DNA from: Beijerinckiaceae bacterium
Lineage (GTDB): Bacteria > Pseudomonadota > Alphaproteobacteria > Rhizobiales > Beijerinckiaceae
Assembly: GCA_947380915.1 (NCBI GenBank)
Contig: CANCSY010000185.1
Span: 1-6,413, forward strand
DNA length: 6,413 nt
Reading direction: 5' to 3'
Shown: one piece after another, positions 1 through 5,527 of the stretch
Position numbering within the stretch: the stretch's first letter is position 1
How the letters are laid out: every line of letters begins with the position of its first letter
Translations under genes and position numbers: made by a program
Notes under the pieces: model-generated
Told to the model about the DNA's origin: nothing
What the model saw: only the letters and a program-made list of their open reading frames with translations
Database searches by the model: none

Positions 1-54
1 CAGACAAACAAACTCCAGTCTCGAATCCATCGCAGACACCTCGCGAAACGGCAT
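1..54 (-). CDS. IS481-like transposase, N-terminal 18 codons only
   Basis: On the minus strand an ATG at 54-52 opens a frame reading MPFREVSAMDSRLEFVCL up to the window edge. This resembles the beginning of IS481-family transposases, which start with a short MPF/MPW-x-E-V/T stretch, then a Met-Asp and an 'RxEFV' segment before the helix-turn-helix. An AAAGGAG Shine-Dalgarno sequence lies at 67-61, six bases before the ATG, which supports this start. The DNA-binding and DDE catalytic parts are outside the window, so it cannot be judged whether the gene is intact. Translation may be controlled by the hairpin immediately upstream. The family call is from memory of related proteins and only 18 residues are visible. 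Confidence 0.65.
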   Translation of the reverse strand, partial: MPFREVSAMDSRLEFVCL

Positions 55-81
55 CCCGATCTCCTTTCTCTGAGATCGGGA
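54..81 (-). promoter_or_regulatory. Hairpin abutting the transposase start codon
   Basis: CCCGATCTC at 55-63 is perfectly complementary to GAGATCGGG at 72-80, with an eight-base loop. An extra T-A pair at 54/81 is possible. In minus-strand RNA the 3' arm runs straight into the ATG and contains the GAG of the AAAGGAG ribosome binding site. A transcript long enough to include both arms would therefore fold over its own initiation site. There is no U-tract on either strand, so a terminator is unlikely. Confidence 0.6.
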
Positions 82-84
82 AAG

Positions 85-124
85 TGTCCACTATGTCTCC
101 GAACACCTGTCCACTATGTATCCG
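85..124. repeat. Pair of 17-base direct repeats near the IS end
   Basis: TGTCCACTATGTCTCCG at 85-101 recurs as TGTCCACTATGTATCCG at 108-124, with one difference in 17. The start-to-start spacing is 23 bases, roughly two helical turns, so both copies would face the same side of the DNA. They lie between the presumed outer terminus and the transposase start, as expected for repeated transposase binding sites. That role is inferred from position. Confidence 0.75.
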
Positions 125-133
125 GTCTAAACA

Positions 134-199
134 CCCACGAGGGGGAGGGGATCGGCTAGCGTTCGTACTAAATAATTGATATTAATATTTTAGTTTCGA
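134..199. other. Intergenic gap with an AT-rich tract
   Basis: This gap lies between the presumed IS end and the stop of the solute-receptor gene. Bases 167-199 are almost entirely A and T, in sharp contrast to the GC-rich surroundings. Bases 167-194 form an imperfect palindrome whose outer six bases (ACTAAA and TTTAGT) do not pair exactly in register throughout, so it is weak as a terminator of the minus-strand gene. No coding sequence is supported here. Confidence 0.5.
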
Positions 200-1225
200 T
201 CACCGCCCGAAAATCGTCTTCGCCCTCTCGATCACCGCCGGCGAGGTGGCGAGGGTCTTGCGGATATTCGCCGCCAGTTCCTCCGGGCCGACCGGATCAA
301 CATCGATGGAGGCCTTTTCCATTTCGGAGAGGAACTCGGGATCTTTCACCATGGCCATGAAGCCCGCTTGCAGGGCCTTCACGGCGGCGGGGTTGGTGCC
401 CGGCGGCAGGATGAAGGCGCGGCCGATGGCGCCGCCGCTGGCGTAGAGGCCCAGCAGGGCCTTGTCGTCAGGCGTATCGCCGAGTTCGCCCAGCGCAGGC
501 ACGTCCGGCAGGTCGGCGCTGCGGGTGGGCACGTCCTGCAGGATGATCTTGATCTTCTTTTCGTCCAGCCATGCCTTCTTGCCGGTCTTCACGGCGGCCC
601 AGGAAGAGGCTGTGCCCTCGACCTCGCCGCGCTCCATGGCGAGCATGGATTCGGCGGAGGCCGGATAGCCCGAGATCACCTTGAACCTGGTGCCGATGAC
701 CTTGTTCAGCAGGTTCGGCACGACTTCGGAAATATTGCCCGCGCCTGCGGCGGCGACCGGCGACTCCATCTTCTTGGCGTCGTCAATGGATTGCACCTTG
801 GCGGTGTGCCACTGGAAATGGATGTTGTTGGAGGAGGCGACCCGGCCCATCCAGATGAACTTGGTCGCGTCGAAATTCACGGCGGGATTGGCCACGGCCT
901 GCTCCAGCGCCAGCGTTTCGGTGACGATGCCGATGGCGGTGCCATCCTTGGGGGCGACTTCATAGATGAAGTTCGCCGCCTTCAGGGTGCCAGCGCCCGG
1001 CATGTTGGAGGCGACGACCGTGGGCTGGCCCGGCAGATGCTTGCCAAGGAACCGGGCGACCATGCGACCATAGAGGTCATAGCTGCCGCCAGCGGTATTG
1101 CCGATGTAGATGGTGACGTTCTTCTTGGCGAAGAGGTTGTCGGCGTTTTGCGCCATGGCGGAGGCGCCGGGCAGGGCGAGCCCGAGCAACAGGGCGGCCT
1201 TCAGGGGCAGGGCGCGAGCGGACAT
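200..1225 (-). CDS. Bug/TctC-type periplasmic solute-binding receptor
   Basis: This is a 341-residue extracytoplasmic receptor of the Bug (tripartite tricarboxylate transporter, TctC-like) family, which captures small carboxylates or similar solutes in the periplasm. Residues 1-25 form a signal peptide: an Arg/Lys-containing start, a Leu/Ala-rich core and an AMA cleavage motif before QN. The family's first ligand-loop region is at 41-53 (GNTAGGSYD and following), and a conserved NMPGAGT block is at 74-80, followed by APKDGT at 91-96. The length is near the family's usual 320-340. AGGAG at 1237-1233, seven bases before the ATG, supports the start. No TctA or TctB membrane subunits are in the window, as is common for orphan Bug receptors. 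It is divergent from the MFS gene, so a shared control region is likely. The ligand cannot be predicted. Confidence 0.9.
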   Translation of the reverse strand: MSARALPLKAALLLGLALPGASAMAQNADNLFAKKNVTIYIGNTAGGSYDLYGRMVARFLGKHLPGQPTVVASNMPGAGTLKAANFIYEVAPKDGTAIGIVTETLALEQAVANPAVNFDATKFIWMGRVASSNNIHFQWHTAKVQSIDDAKKMESPVAAAGAGNISEVVPNLLNKVIGTRFKVISGYPASAESMLAMERGEVEGTASSWAAVKTGKKAWLDEKKIKIILQDVPTRSADLPDVPALGELGDTPDDKALLGLYASGGAIGRAFILPPGTNPAAVKALQAGFMAMVKDPEFLSEMEKASIDVDPVGPEELAANIRKTLATSPAVIERAKTIFGR

Positions 1226-1255
1226 GGGTGATCTCCTCAGGGAACTTCGGGAGCC

Positions 1256-1283
1256 TTATTACGCAAGCGGGGGCAAGAGTCAC
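1256..1283 (-). promoter_or_regulatory. Candidate promoter for the solute-receptor gene
   Basis: On the minus strand a GTGACT -35-like box (1283-1278) and a TAATAA -10-like box (1261-1256) are separated by 16 bases, about 30 bases upstream of the solute-receptor start codon. The -10 match is good and the -35 match is moderate. It lies in the 192-base divergent gap. I found no equally convincing pair for the plus-strand MFS gene. Confidence 0.35.
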
Positions 1284-1417
1284 CTTTCCCAAATGTCGCG
1301 CCTTCGAGGAAAGTCGTGCGACCGCCCCTGTGGCGTCCGCGAGCGCATTGGTCTACTCAAGGTTAGATCTCTCAGGAATCGGCGCGGGGCGTTCAGCCGG
1401 GCCGGGCAAGAAACAGC

Positions 1418-2614
1418 ATGTCCCAGTCGCCGACCCGGTTATTCGCCCTCTCGCTGGCCTCCATCGCCCTGATCGGGCCGCTGGCGGTGCATGCCTTCAT
1501 GCCGGTGATCCCTGCGGTGAAGGCGGGGCTTCACATTTCCGATTCGCTGGCCCAGCTCACCTTCAGCATCGCGCTTTTCGGCATGGCGGCGGCGACCCTC
1601 GTCTATGGCTCGCTGTCCGATCACTTCGGGCGCCGGCCCGTGCTGCTCTCCGGCCTCGCCTTTTTTCTGGTGGGGAGCCTTGCCTCGTTCTTCGCCGATT
1701 CCATCGTCACCCTGGTGATCGGCCGCTTGCTGCAGGCCATAGGCGCGGGTTGCGGCATGACGCTTGTGCGCGCCATCGCGCGTGACGCCTATGGGCCGGA
1801 CAAGCTGGTGAAGGTGCTGGCCTATCTCACCATGTTCTACACGCTGGGGCCCATGATCGCGCCCATCGCCTCGGGCCTGCTGGTCGATCACTTCGGCTGG
1901 CGCGGGGTCTTCGCTTTCGCCTTCGTCTGCGGCGCCATCATAACGGCGGGCGCCTGGTTCACGATCTACGAGACGCGCCCGCCGGCCTCGGGCTCGGGCC
2001 TGCCGAAGCTCGGTTTGCTGCGCGGTTATGGCAATCTGTTCTCCCATCTGCGCTTCACCTCCTATGTCTGCCAGACCGGGTTCAGCACCGGCGCCTTCAT
2101 GGTCACGGCGACGTCGGCCTCCTTCATCATGACGGAGATGCTGCATCGTCCGGCCACCGAATATGGCCTGTGGTTCTTCGCCTTTCCGGCGGGTTATTTC
2201 GCGGGCAATTTCCTCTCCAGCCGGGTCGGCGCGCGGGCGCGCACCGAGACCATGGTGCTGATCGGGTCGATCCTGTCCTTTTCAGCGGCGCTGGTGCTTT
2301 GCGTGCTCCTGGCGGCGGATGTCGTGACGCCGCTTTCGGTCTTCGTGCCGGGCTTCTTCCTCACCTTTTCGCAGGGCGTGTCGCTGCCCTACGGGCAGGC
2401 GGGCGCCATGGCCATCGAGCCGCGCCTTGCGGGCACGGCTTCGGGCATTGGCGTGTGCCTGCAAAACCTGTTCGGCGCCTTCACGACCCAGGCCTATGGA
2501 TGGATGGCGGATGGAACCGTCTGGCCGCTCATCATCGCGTGCGGCGCCTCCTCGGTGCTGATGATGATCTTTGGCTCCATTCCGTGGATCCTGCGCGAAC
2601 GCGACGCACACTAG
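1418..2614 (+). CDS. MFS transporter, Bcr/CflA-like drug exporter
   Basis: This 398-residue protein of the major facilitator superfamily should have twelve membrane helices and act as a proton-coupled exporter in the inner membrane. MFS motif A is at 64-77 (GSLSDHFGRRPVLL), between helices 2 and 3. A Bcr/CflA-type helix-4 signature runs over about 102-123, with R103, Q106 and an RAIARD block at 118-123. The antiporter-type segment GPMIAPIASGLL at 144-155 is followed by GWRGVF at 160-165, also typical of that subfamily. A conserved AGTASGIG block is at 338-345. The length is normal. The Shine-Dalgarno sequence is weak (AAGAAA just upstream), but the first helix begins immediately after this Met, so the start is reasonable. 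It is the first gene of a likely three-gene run; the next gene starts 18 bases after its stop. The substrate is unknown. Export of a pathway product or toxic intermediate is possible, but not shown. Confidence 0.87.
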   Translation: MSQSPTRLFALSLASIALIGPLAVHAFMPVIPAVKAGLHISDSLAQLTFSIALFGMAAATLVYGSLSDHFGRRPVLLSGLAFFLVGSLASFFADSIVTLVIGRLLQAIGAGCGMTLVRAIARDAYGPDKLVKVLAYLTMFYTLGPMIAPIASGLLVDHFGWRGVFAFAFVCGAIITAGAWFTIYETRPPASGSGLPKLGLLRGYGNLFSHLRFTSYVCQTGFSTGAFMVTATSASFIMTEMLHRPATEYGLWFFAFPAGYFAGNFLSSRVGARARTETMVLIGSILSFSAALVLCVLLAADVVTPLSVFVPGFFLTFSQGVSLPYGQAGAMAIEPRLAGTASGIGVCLQNLFGAFTTQAYGWMADGTVWPLIIACGASSVLMMIFGSIPWILRERDAH

Positions 2615-2632
2615 AACGGGGGGAATGACCGC

Positions 2633-3394
2633 ATGGATTTTCTGGGCACGCCGGACATGGGTCCGCTGATGTTTTTCGGGCTCACCTTCGCCTCTTTCGC
2701 GACGGCTTTCATCGGCGTGTTCACGGGTACGGCGGGCGGGGTGATCCTGCTGGCGCTCATGGCCTCCGTGATGCCCCCTCTGGTGCTGGTGCCCGTGCAT
2801 ACGGTGGTGCAACTGGGCTCGGGCGTCACCCGCACGATCATCATGTGGCGCTATGTGATGAAATCCACCATTCCGCCTTTCATCGTCGGCGCGGTGCTTG
2901 GCGCGGCGGTGGGCGCCAAGACCTTCGTGGCCCTGCCGACTCATGTGCTGCTGGGGATGATCGGAACCTTCATCCTCATCGTGACCTGGTTGCCCAAGCT
3001 CAGCAAGATGGGCGCGGAGCGGGGCCGCTTCGCCGTGCTGGGCTTCGCCGCCACCTTTCTTGGCATGTTCGTGAGCGCCACCGGCACCCTCATCACCCCC
3101 TTCGTCGCCAGCGCCTCGCCGGATCGTCGCAACCATGCGGCGACCCAGGGCGCGCTGATGATCTTCGTGCATGTTTTCAAGCTGGTGGCCTTTGGTTTTC
3201 TGGGCTTCGCCATCAGCGCCTATCTGCCCCTGATGATCGCCATGATCGCCACCGGCGCGGTGGGCAACTGGCTGGGCGAGGAGGCTCTGGCGCGCACCAG
3301 CGAGCAACGCTTCCGCCTGCTGCTGAAAATCTTCGTCACCATTCTGGCGCTGGATCTGGTCTGGCGCGCCCTGCGCGAGGGCGGGGTCATCTGA
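2633..3394 (+). CDS. TauE/SafE-family membrane permease
   Basis: This 253-residue integral membrane protein of the TauE/SafE (DUF81) family has about seven to eight hydrophobic segments. Members export or import small anions such as sulfite, sulfoacetate or other organic acids. The family's internal duplication is visible: FIGVFTGTAGG at 26-36 corresponds to FLGMFVSATGT at 142-152, each starting one half of the protein. Between them lie PVHTVVQLGSGVTR (54-67) and, in the second half, the polar stretch RRNHAATQG (165-173). A GGGGGGA ribosome binding site at 2618-2624 lies eight bases before the ATG. The 18-base gap after the MFS gene suggests cotranscription, and a TauD-like dioxygenase follows on the same strand. 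Sulfite export is a reasonable idea from this neighbour, but the family is broad and the substrate is uncertain. Confidence 0.85.
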   Translation: MDFLGTPDMGPLMFFGLTFASFATAFIGVFTGTAGGVILLALMASVMPPLVLVPVHTVVQLGSGVTRTIIMWRYVMKSTIPPFIVGAVLGAAVGAKTFVALPTHVLLGMIGTFILIVTWLPKLSKMGAERGRFAVLGFAATFLGMFVSATGTLITPFVASASPDRRNHAATQGALMIFVHVFKLVAFGFLGFAISAYLPLMIAMIATGAVGNWLGEEALARTSEQRFRLLLKIFVTILALDLVWRALREGGVI

Positions 3395-3401
3395 CGCCCC
3401 T

Positions 3402-3429
3402 TTGCGCCCGCCTGCGCATGCGCTAAATT
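3402..3429 (+). promoter_or_regulatory. Weak candidate promoter with a palindrome before the dioxygenase gene
   Basis: TTGCGC (3402-3407) and TAAATT (3424-3429) are separated by 16 bases and could act as a weak promoter. The spacer contains the perfect ten-base palindrome GCGCATGCGC at 3414-3423, a possible regulator site. The 60-base gap here is longer than the 18 bases separating the two preceding genes, which leaves room for an internal promoter. The -35 match is poor and short GC palindromes are common in GC-rich DNA. Confidence 0.22.
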
Positions 3430-3454
3430 GCACTCAATCTCCGGAGGAAACCCC

Positions 3455-4321
3455 ATGACGTCAGCCGCCACCACAAGCCGTCTCGAAGTCGTTCCGCTGA
3501 ACTCCCATATCGGCGCCGAAATGCGCGGCCTTGATATGTCACAGCCGCTGGGCGACGAGGATATCGCGGCCATCAACGAGGCCTTCCTCAAACATTCCGT
3601 GATCGTGTTTCGCGGGCAGAAGCTCACGCAGGAAGATCTGCTGCGCGTGACCAGCTATTTCGGCCCCATCGGCCACATGCGCCGTCCGCCCAAATATTTC
3701 CCGCCGGGCTTCGACAAGATCCTGCCCAACATCATGCTCATCTCGAACATCCGCGAAAATGGCGAGCCCATTGGCGCGCTGCCCGATGGCGAGATGATGT
3801 TCCACCACGACATGATCCATTCCGCCAATCCGGATGCGGCGACCATGCTCTATTCGGTCGAGATTCCCTCCCATGGCGGCGATACGCTCTTCGCCAGCGG
3901 CTATGCGGCCTGGGATACGCTGGACCCGGCCCTGCGCGCCAAGGTGGACGGCAAGCGCGCCAAGCATTTCTACAACTACGGCTCCGTGCAGAAGGGCGAT
4001 GGCAAGGGCACCGAGGCTTTCGGCGAATCCCATCACCCCTTCGTGCGCACCCATGATCAGAGCGGCCGCAAGGCGCTCTATGTGAACCGCCTGATGACCA
4101 TCGGCATCGAAGGCATGGCGGACGAAGAGGCGGCGCCCATTCTGGAGGCCATCTTCGATCATATGGAGAAGCCGGAATTCGTCTATGCCCACAAGTGGCA
4201 GATCGGCGATGTGCTGCTGTGGGACAATCGCTGCTCCTCCCACGCCCGCACCGACTTCCCCTCCACCGAGCGCCGCCTGATGCTGCGCACGACCGTGGAA
4301 TGCGACAAGGTTCCGTACTGA
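3455..4321 (+). CDS. TauD/TfdA-family Fe(II)/2-oxoglutarate-dependent dioxygenase
   Basis: This 288-residue cytoplasmic oxygenase couples decarboxylation of 2-oxoglutarate to hydroxylation of a substrate; in TauD this releases sulfite from taurine. The iron ligands are visible as H117-x-D119 (in FHHDMIH) and the distal H263 (in SSHARTDF). R274, eleven residues after the distal His, fits the 2-oxoglutarate-binding Arg (TauD R266). T144 in GGDTLF matches TauD T126. R278 sits where TauD has R270, which contacts the taurine sulfonate, but the TauD N95 position is E113 here, so the substrate may differ from taurine. The length is close to TauD (283). The ATG at 3455 is chosen over an in-frame TTG at 3428 because a CGGAGG ribosome binding site lies just upstream of it. 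It follows a TauE-like permease by 60 bases on the same strand, and a hairpin terminator follows it. The family is certain; the substrate is not. Confidence 0.9.
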   Translation: MTSAATTSRLEVVPLNSHIGAEMRGLDMSQPLGDEDIAAINEAFLKHSVIVFRGQKLTQEDLLRVTSYFGPIGHMRRPPKYFPPGFDKILPNIMLISNIRENGEPIGALPDGEMMFHHDMIHSANPDAATMLYSVEIPSHGGDTLFASGYAAWDTLDPALRAKVDGKRAKHFYNYGSVQKGDGKGTEAFGESHHPFVRTHDQSGRKALYVNRLMTIGIEGMADEEAAPILEAIFDHMEKPEFVYAHKWQIGDVLLWDNRCSSHARTDFPSTERRLMLRTTVECDKVPY

Positions 4322-4360
4322 GCTTCACCGCTGCGCCTTACGCAAGGGAAACCAATGAGC

Positions 4361-4396
4361 CAGCCTCGCATTAGCATGCGGGGCTGATCGCTTTTT
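4361..4396 (+). terminator. Rho-independent-like terminator after the dioxygenase gene
   Basis: CAGCCTCGCA (4361-4370) pairs with TGCGGGGCTG (4377-4386) in a ten-base-pair stem with one G-U pair and a six-base loop. It is followed five bases later by a run of five T (4392-4396). It lies 40 bases after the dioxygenase stop. The T-run touches the GGAGG ribosome binding site of the next gene, so the structure could also influence that gene. Confidence 0.6.
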
Positions 4397-4406
4397 GGAG
4401 GTTCCC

Positions 4407-4799
4407 ATGCACCATGCGTTCAAGCTCGCATCCATCACCCTTGCGCTGGTCGGAGCAGGGTCGCTCAGCGCGGCCGCAGCGCCAGCGGGCGGCGTATCCC
4501 GCGCGCCCGCATCCATCGTCGAGCAGGCCCAGTTCTTCTGGAACGACCAGCAATACTGTTTTTACGAAGACGGTTGGCGCGGGCCGGGATGGTATGTGTG
4601 CGGCTACGAATGGCGGCGCGGCTATGGCTGGGGTGGAGGCCGGGGCTGGAACGAGGGCAGGGGGGGTGAACGGCGCGAATATCGCGAGGGGCCGCGCGAT
4701 CGCCGGGAGATGGACCGGCGGCGGGACTATGAACGGGGGGACCGTGGCGACCGGCGCGGCGGGGAAGGTGGGATGCGCGGCGAGGGCGGCATGCGTTGA
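4407..4799 (+). CDS. Small secreted Trp/Gly/Arg-rich protein, function unknown
   Basis: This 130-residue protein is probably exported. Residues 1-25 form a signal peptide (MHHAFK, a hydrophobic Leu/Ala stretch, then an Ala-rich cleavage site before APAGG). The mature N-terminal part contains an aromatic block at about 43-76 with two cysteines, C51 and C65, in QYCFYEDGWRGPGWYVCGYE, which could form a disulfide. From about residue 77 the protein is a low-complexity Gly/Arg/Asp/Glu tail ending in two GEGGMR repeats. Similar short periplasmic or surface proteins with a 'FY-x-DGW-x-GPGW' block are common in Hyphomicrobiales, mostly annotated as hypothetical. GGAGG at 4397-4401, five bases before ATG 4407, fixes the start; an in-frame TTG at 4395 is rejected because it overlaps that site. 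Its promoter must lie upstream of, or within, the terminator hairpin. I do not know its function. Confidence 0.75.
   Translation: MHHAFKLASITLALVGAGSLSAAAAPAGGVSRAPASIVEQAQFFWNDQQYCFYEDGWRGPGWYVCGYEWRRGYGWGGGRGWNEGRGGERREYREGPRDRREMDRRRDYERGDRGDRRGGEGGMRGEGGMR
4761..4796 (+). repeat. Tandem 18-base coding repeat (GEGGMR twice)
   Basis: Bases 4761-4778 and 4779-4796 each encode Gly-Glu-Gly-Gly-Met-Arg at the C-terminus of the small secreted protein. The two copies differ at five positions, all of them third codon positions, so the peptide is kept while the DNA has diverged. Confidence 0.85.
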
Positions 4800-4845
4800 A
4801 TGAAGCTGGGCGAAGGGGAGGCTCCGTTTTCCCGGTCCCCATGGT
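4800..4845. other. Short gap between convergent genes
   Basis: These 46 bases separate the ends of the small secreted protein gene (plus) and the toxin gene (minus). GGGGA and TCCCC at 4815-4840 could pair at the base of a loose stem enclosing a TTTT run, but the inner part does not pair well. A bidirectional terminator would be expected here, but I cannot support one clearly. Confidence 0.3.
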
Positions 4846-5268
4846 TCACATTGCTTCGGGCGCAACGTCCCAGAGGCGGCCACACCAACCGGGAAAGCCA
4901 TCAAGGGCGTCGAACGCTGCGTCCTTCGAGATGAGCGGGCAAGCCAGTTCCATGGCGGTCGCCGCGATCATGCGATCAAAGGGGTCCCGATGCGCCCAAT
5001 CCATGCCCCCGGACAACATGGCCATCTCGGCCGTATAGAGCGCCACCGTCCCACCCTGGGCGCGTAGAAGATGCGGCAGGCGCGGGATGATCCCGCCAAC
5101 CTCCGGCCACTTTCCGGAGCGATGCTTCTGCGTGATCTCATGGAAGCTGCAAGGGGCCACGTAGATGAGTTGCGCGGCCTCGATGAGTCCCCGCGCAACC
5201 GGATCGAGACTTGAAGACTGGAAGAGCGTCCAGACCCAGGTATGGGTGTCGAGCAGAACGGTCCTCAA
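4846..5268 (-). CDS. VapC-like PIN-domain toxin of a type II toxin-antitoxin pair
   Basis: This 140-residue PIN-domain protein is predicted to be a metal-dependent ribonuclease that cleaves RNA when not bound by its antitoxin. The acidic residues of the PIN active site are visible: D7 in LLDTHTW, E44 in SFHEITQK, D95 and D98 in HRDPFDR, and D116 in ISKDAAF. The HRDPFDRMIAATA block at 93-105 is a hallmark of this VapC subgroup. The start codon is TTG (5268-5266), overlapping the antitoxin's TGA stop as TTGA. No in-frame ATG occurs before residue 82, and starting later would remove D7. The overlap implies translational coupling, with the toxin made at a low rate relative to the antitoxin. The length is typical and all key residues are present, so the toxin looks intact. 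The target RNA is unknown. Confidence 0.9.
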   Translation of the reverse strand: MRTVLLDTHTWVWTLFQSSSLDPVARGLIEAAQLIYVAPCSFHEITQKHRSGKWPEVGGIIPRLPHLLRAQGGTVALYTAEMAMLSGGMDWAHRDPFDRMIAATAMELACPLISKDAAFDALDGFPGWCGRLWDVAPEAM

Positions 5269-5492
5269 CCCCAGAGCTCCAGCTCGTCTTCGCTCATGGG
5301 TTCAAGGAAGTCGGGCGCCTGCCCGGCGGCCCCGTCGGCGAGGCCGATACGGAACACGGGCTTCGGCCCTGCGGCAGGGATGATCCGCGCCACGGGCTGG
5401 CCACCGCGCGCGATGATGACCTCCTCGCCCTTCTCCGCCGCCGCAACAAGCTCGGACAATCGGGCTTTCGCCTCTGCGATATTCATCTGCAT
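5265..5492 (-). CDS. Phd/YefM-family antitoxin
   Basis: This 75-residue antitoxin is expected to bind and neutralise the adjacent PIN toxin and to repress its own promoter. The N-terminal part (about 4-39) has the Phd/YefM DNA-binding fold signature: NIAEAKARLSELVAAAEKGE, then EVIIARGGQPVARIIP. The C-terminal DFLEPMSEDELELWG is the acidic/aromatic tail that wraps the toxin in this family. GGAGG at 5503-5499, six bases before the ATG at 5492, supports this start; the in-frame ATG at 5486 is less well placed. The gene overlaps the toxin start by four bases. A 17-base imperfect palindrome upstream is its likely operator. Confidence 0.9.
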   Translation of the reverse strand: MQMNIAEAKARLSELVAAAEKGEEVIIARGGQPVARIIPAAGPKPVFRIGLADGAAGQAPDFLEPMSEDELELWG

Positions 5493-5510
5493 GAGGACCC
5501 TCCATGATCA

Positions 5511-5527
5511 GGACCAAGACTTAGTCC
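5511..5527. promoter_or_regulatory. Likely operator of the toxin-antitoxin pair
   Basis: GGACCAAGACTTAGTCC is an inverted repeat with arms of eight bases around a central A; seven of eight pairs match. It lies 18 bases upstream of the antitoxin ATG and covers the predicted -10 box. This is where a Phd-type antitoxin or the toxin-antitoxin complex would bind to repress transcription. The binding role is inferred from symmetry and position. Confidence 0.5.

Larger units (their letters stand above)
1..133 (-). mobile_element. End of an IS481-like insertion sequence (partial, runs off the left edge)
   Basis: The stretch holds the start of a transposase gene on the minus strand, preceded by a hairpin and two near-identical 17-base direct repeats, which is how the upstream end of an insertion sequence looks. 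Read from outside on the minus strand, a plausible outer terminus begins TGTTTAGACC at base 133. IS481-family elements typically end in TGT, so base 133 is my best guess for the boundary. The other end is outside the window, so neither the matching terminal inverted repeat nor a target duplication can be seen. The family assignment rests on the transposase N-terminus and the terminal TGT. An IS21-type element, which also carries repeated sites at its ends, is the main alternative. Confidence 0.65.

Noticed and set aside
55..80. The left hairpin as an intrinsic terminator
   Set aside because: Neither strand has a T-run after the stem. Its position against the transposase ATG fits translational control better.
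368..1231. A 287-codon open frame on the plus strand opposite the solute-receptor gene
   Set aside because: It has a low-complexity Gly/His/Arg-rich product antisense to a clear Bug-family gene with signal peptide and family motifs.
1439..2146. A 235-codon minus-strand frame inside the MFS gene
   Set aside because: Composition is typical of an antisense shadow in GC-rich DNA; no recognisable fold or start signal.
2282..3433. A 383-codon open frame on the minus strand across the MFS and permease genes
   Set aside because: Its product is rich in His, Arg, Gly, Gln and Asp with no domain or ribosome binding site. It is a by-product of GC-biased codons in the well-supported plus-strand membrane proteins.
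3428..3454. An upstream TTG start for the dioxygenase
   Set aside because: It would add nine residues without a ribosome binding site and would overlap the CGGAGG that serves the ATG at 3455.
4371..4904. A Pro/Ala-rich minus-strand frame opposite the small secreted protein
   Set aside because: It spans two convergent genes and the terminator, and mirrors the Gly/Arg codons of the plus strand. The plus-strand frame has a Shine-Dalgarno sequence and a signal peptide.
5302..5517. An alternative minus-strand frame overlapping the antitoxin
   Set aside because: It is out of frame with the Phd-type protein and gives an Arg/Gly-rich product without known motifs; its internal ATG at 5505 coincides with the antitoxin ribosome binding site region.
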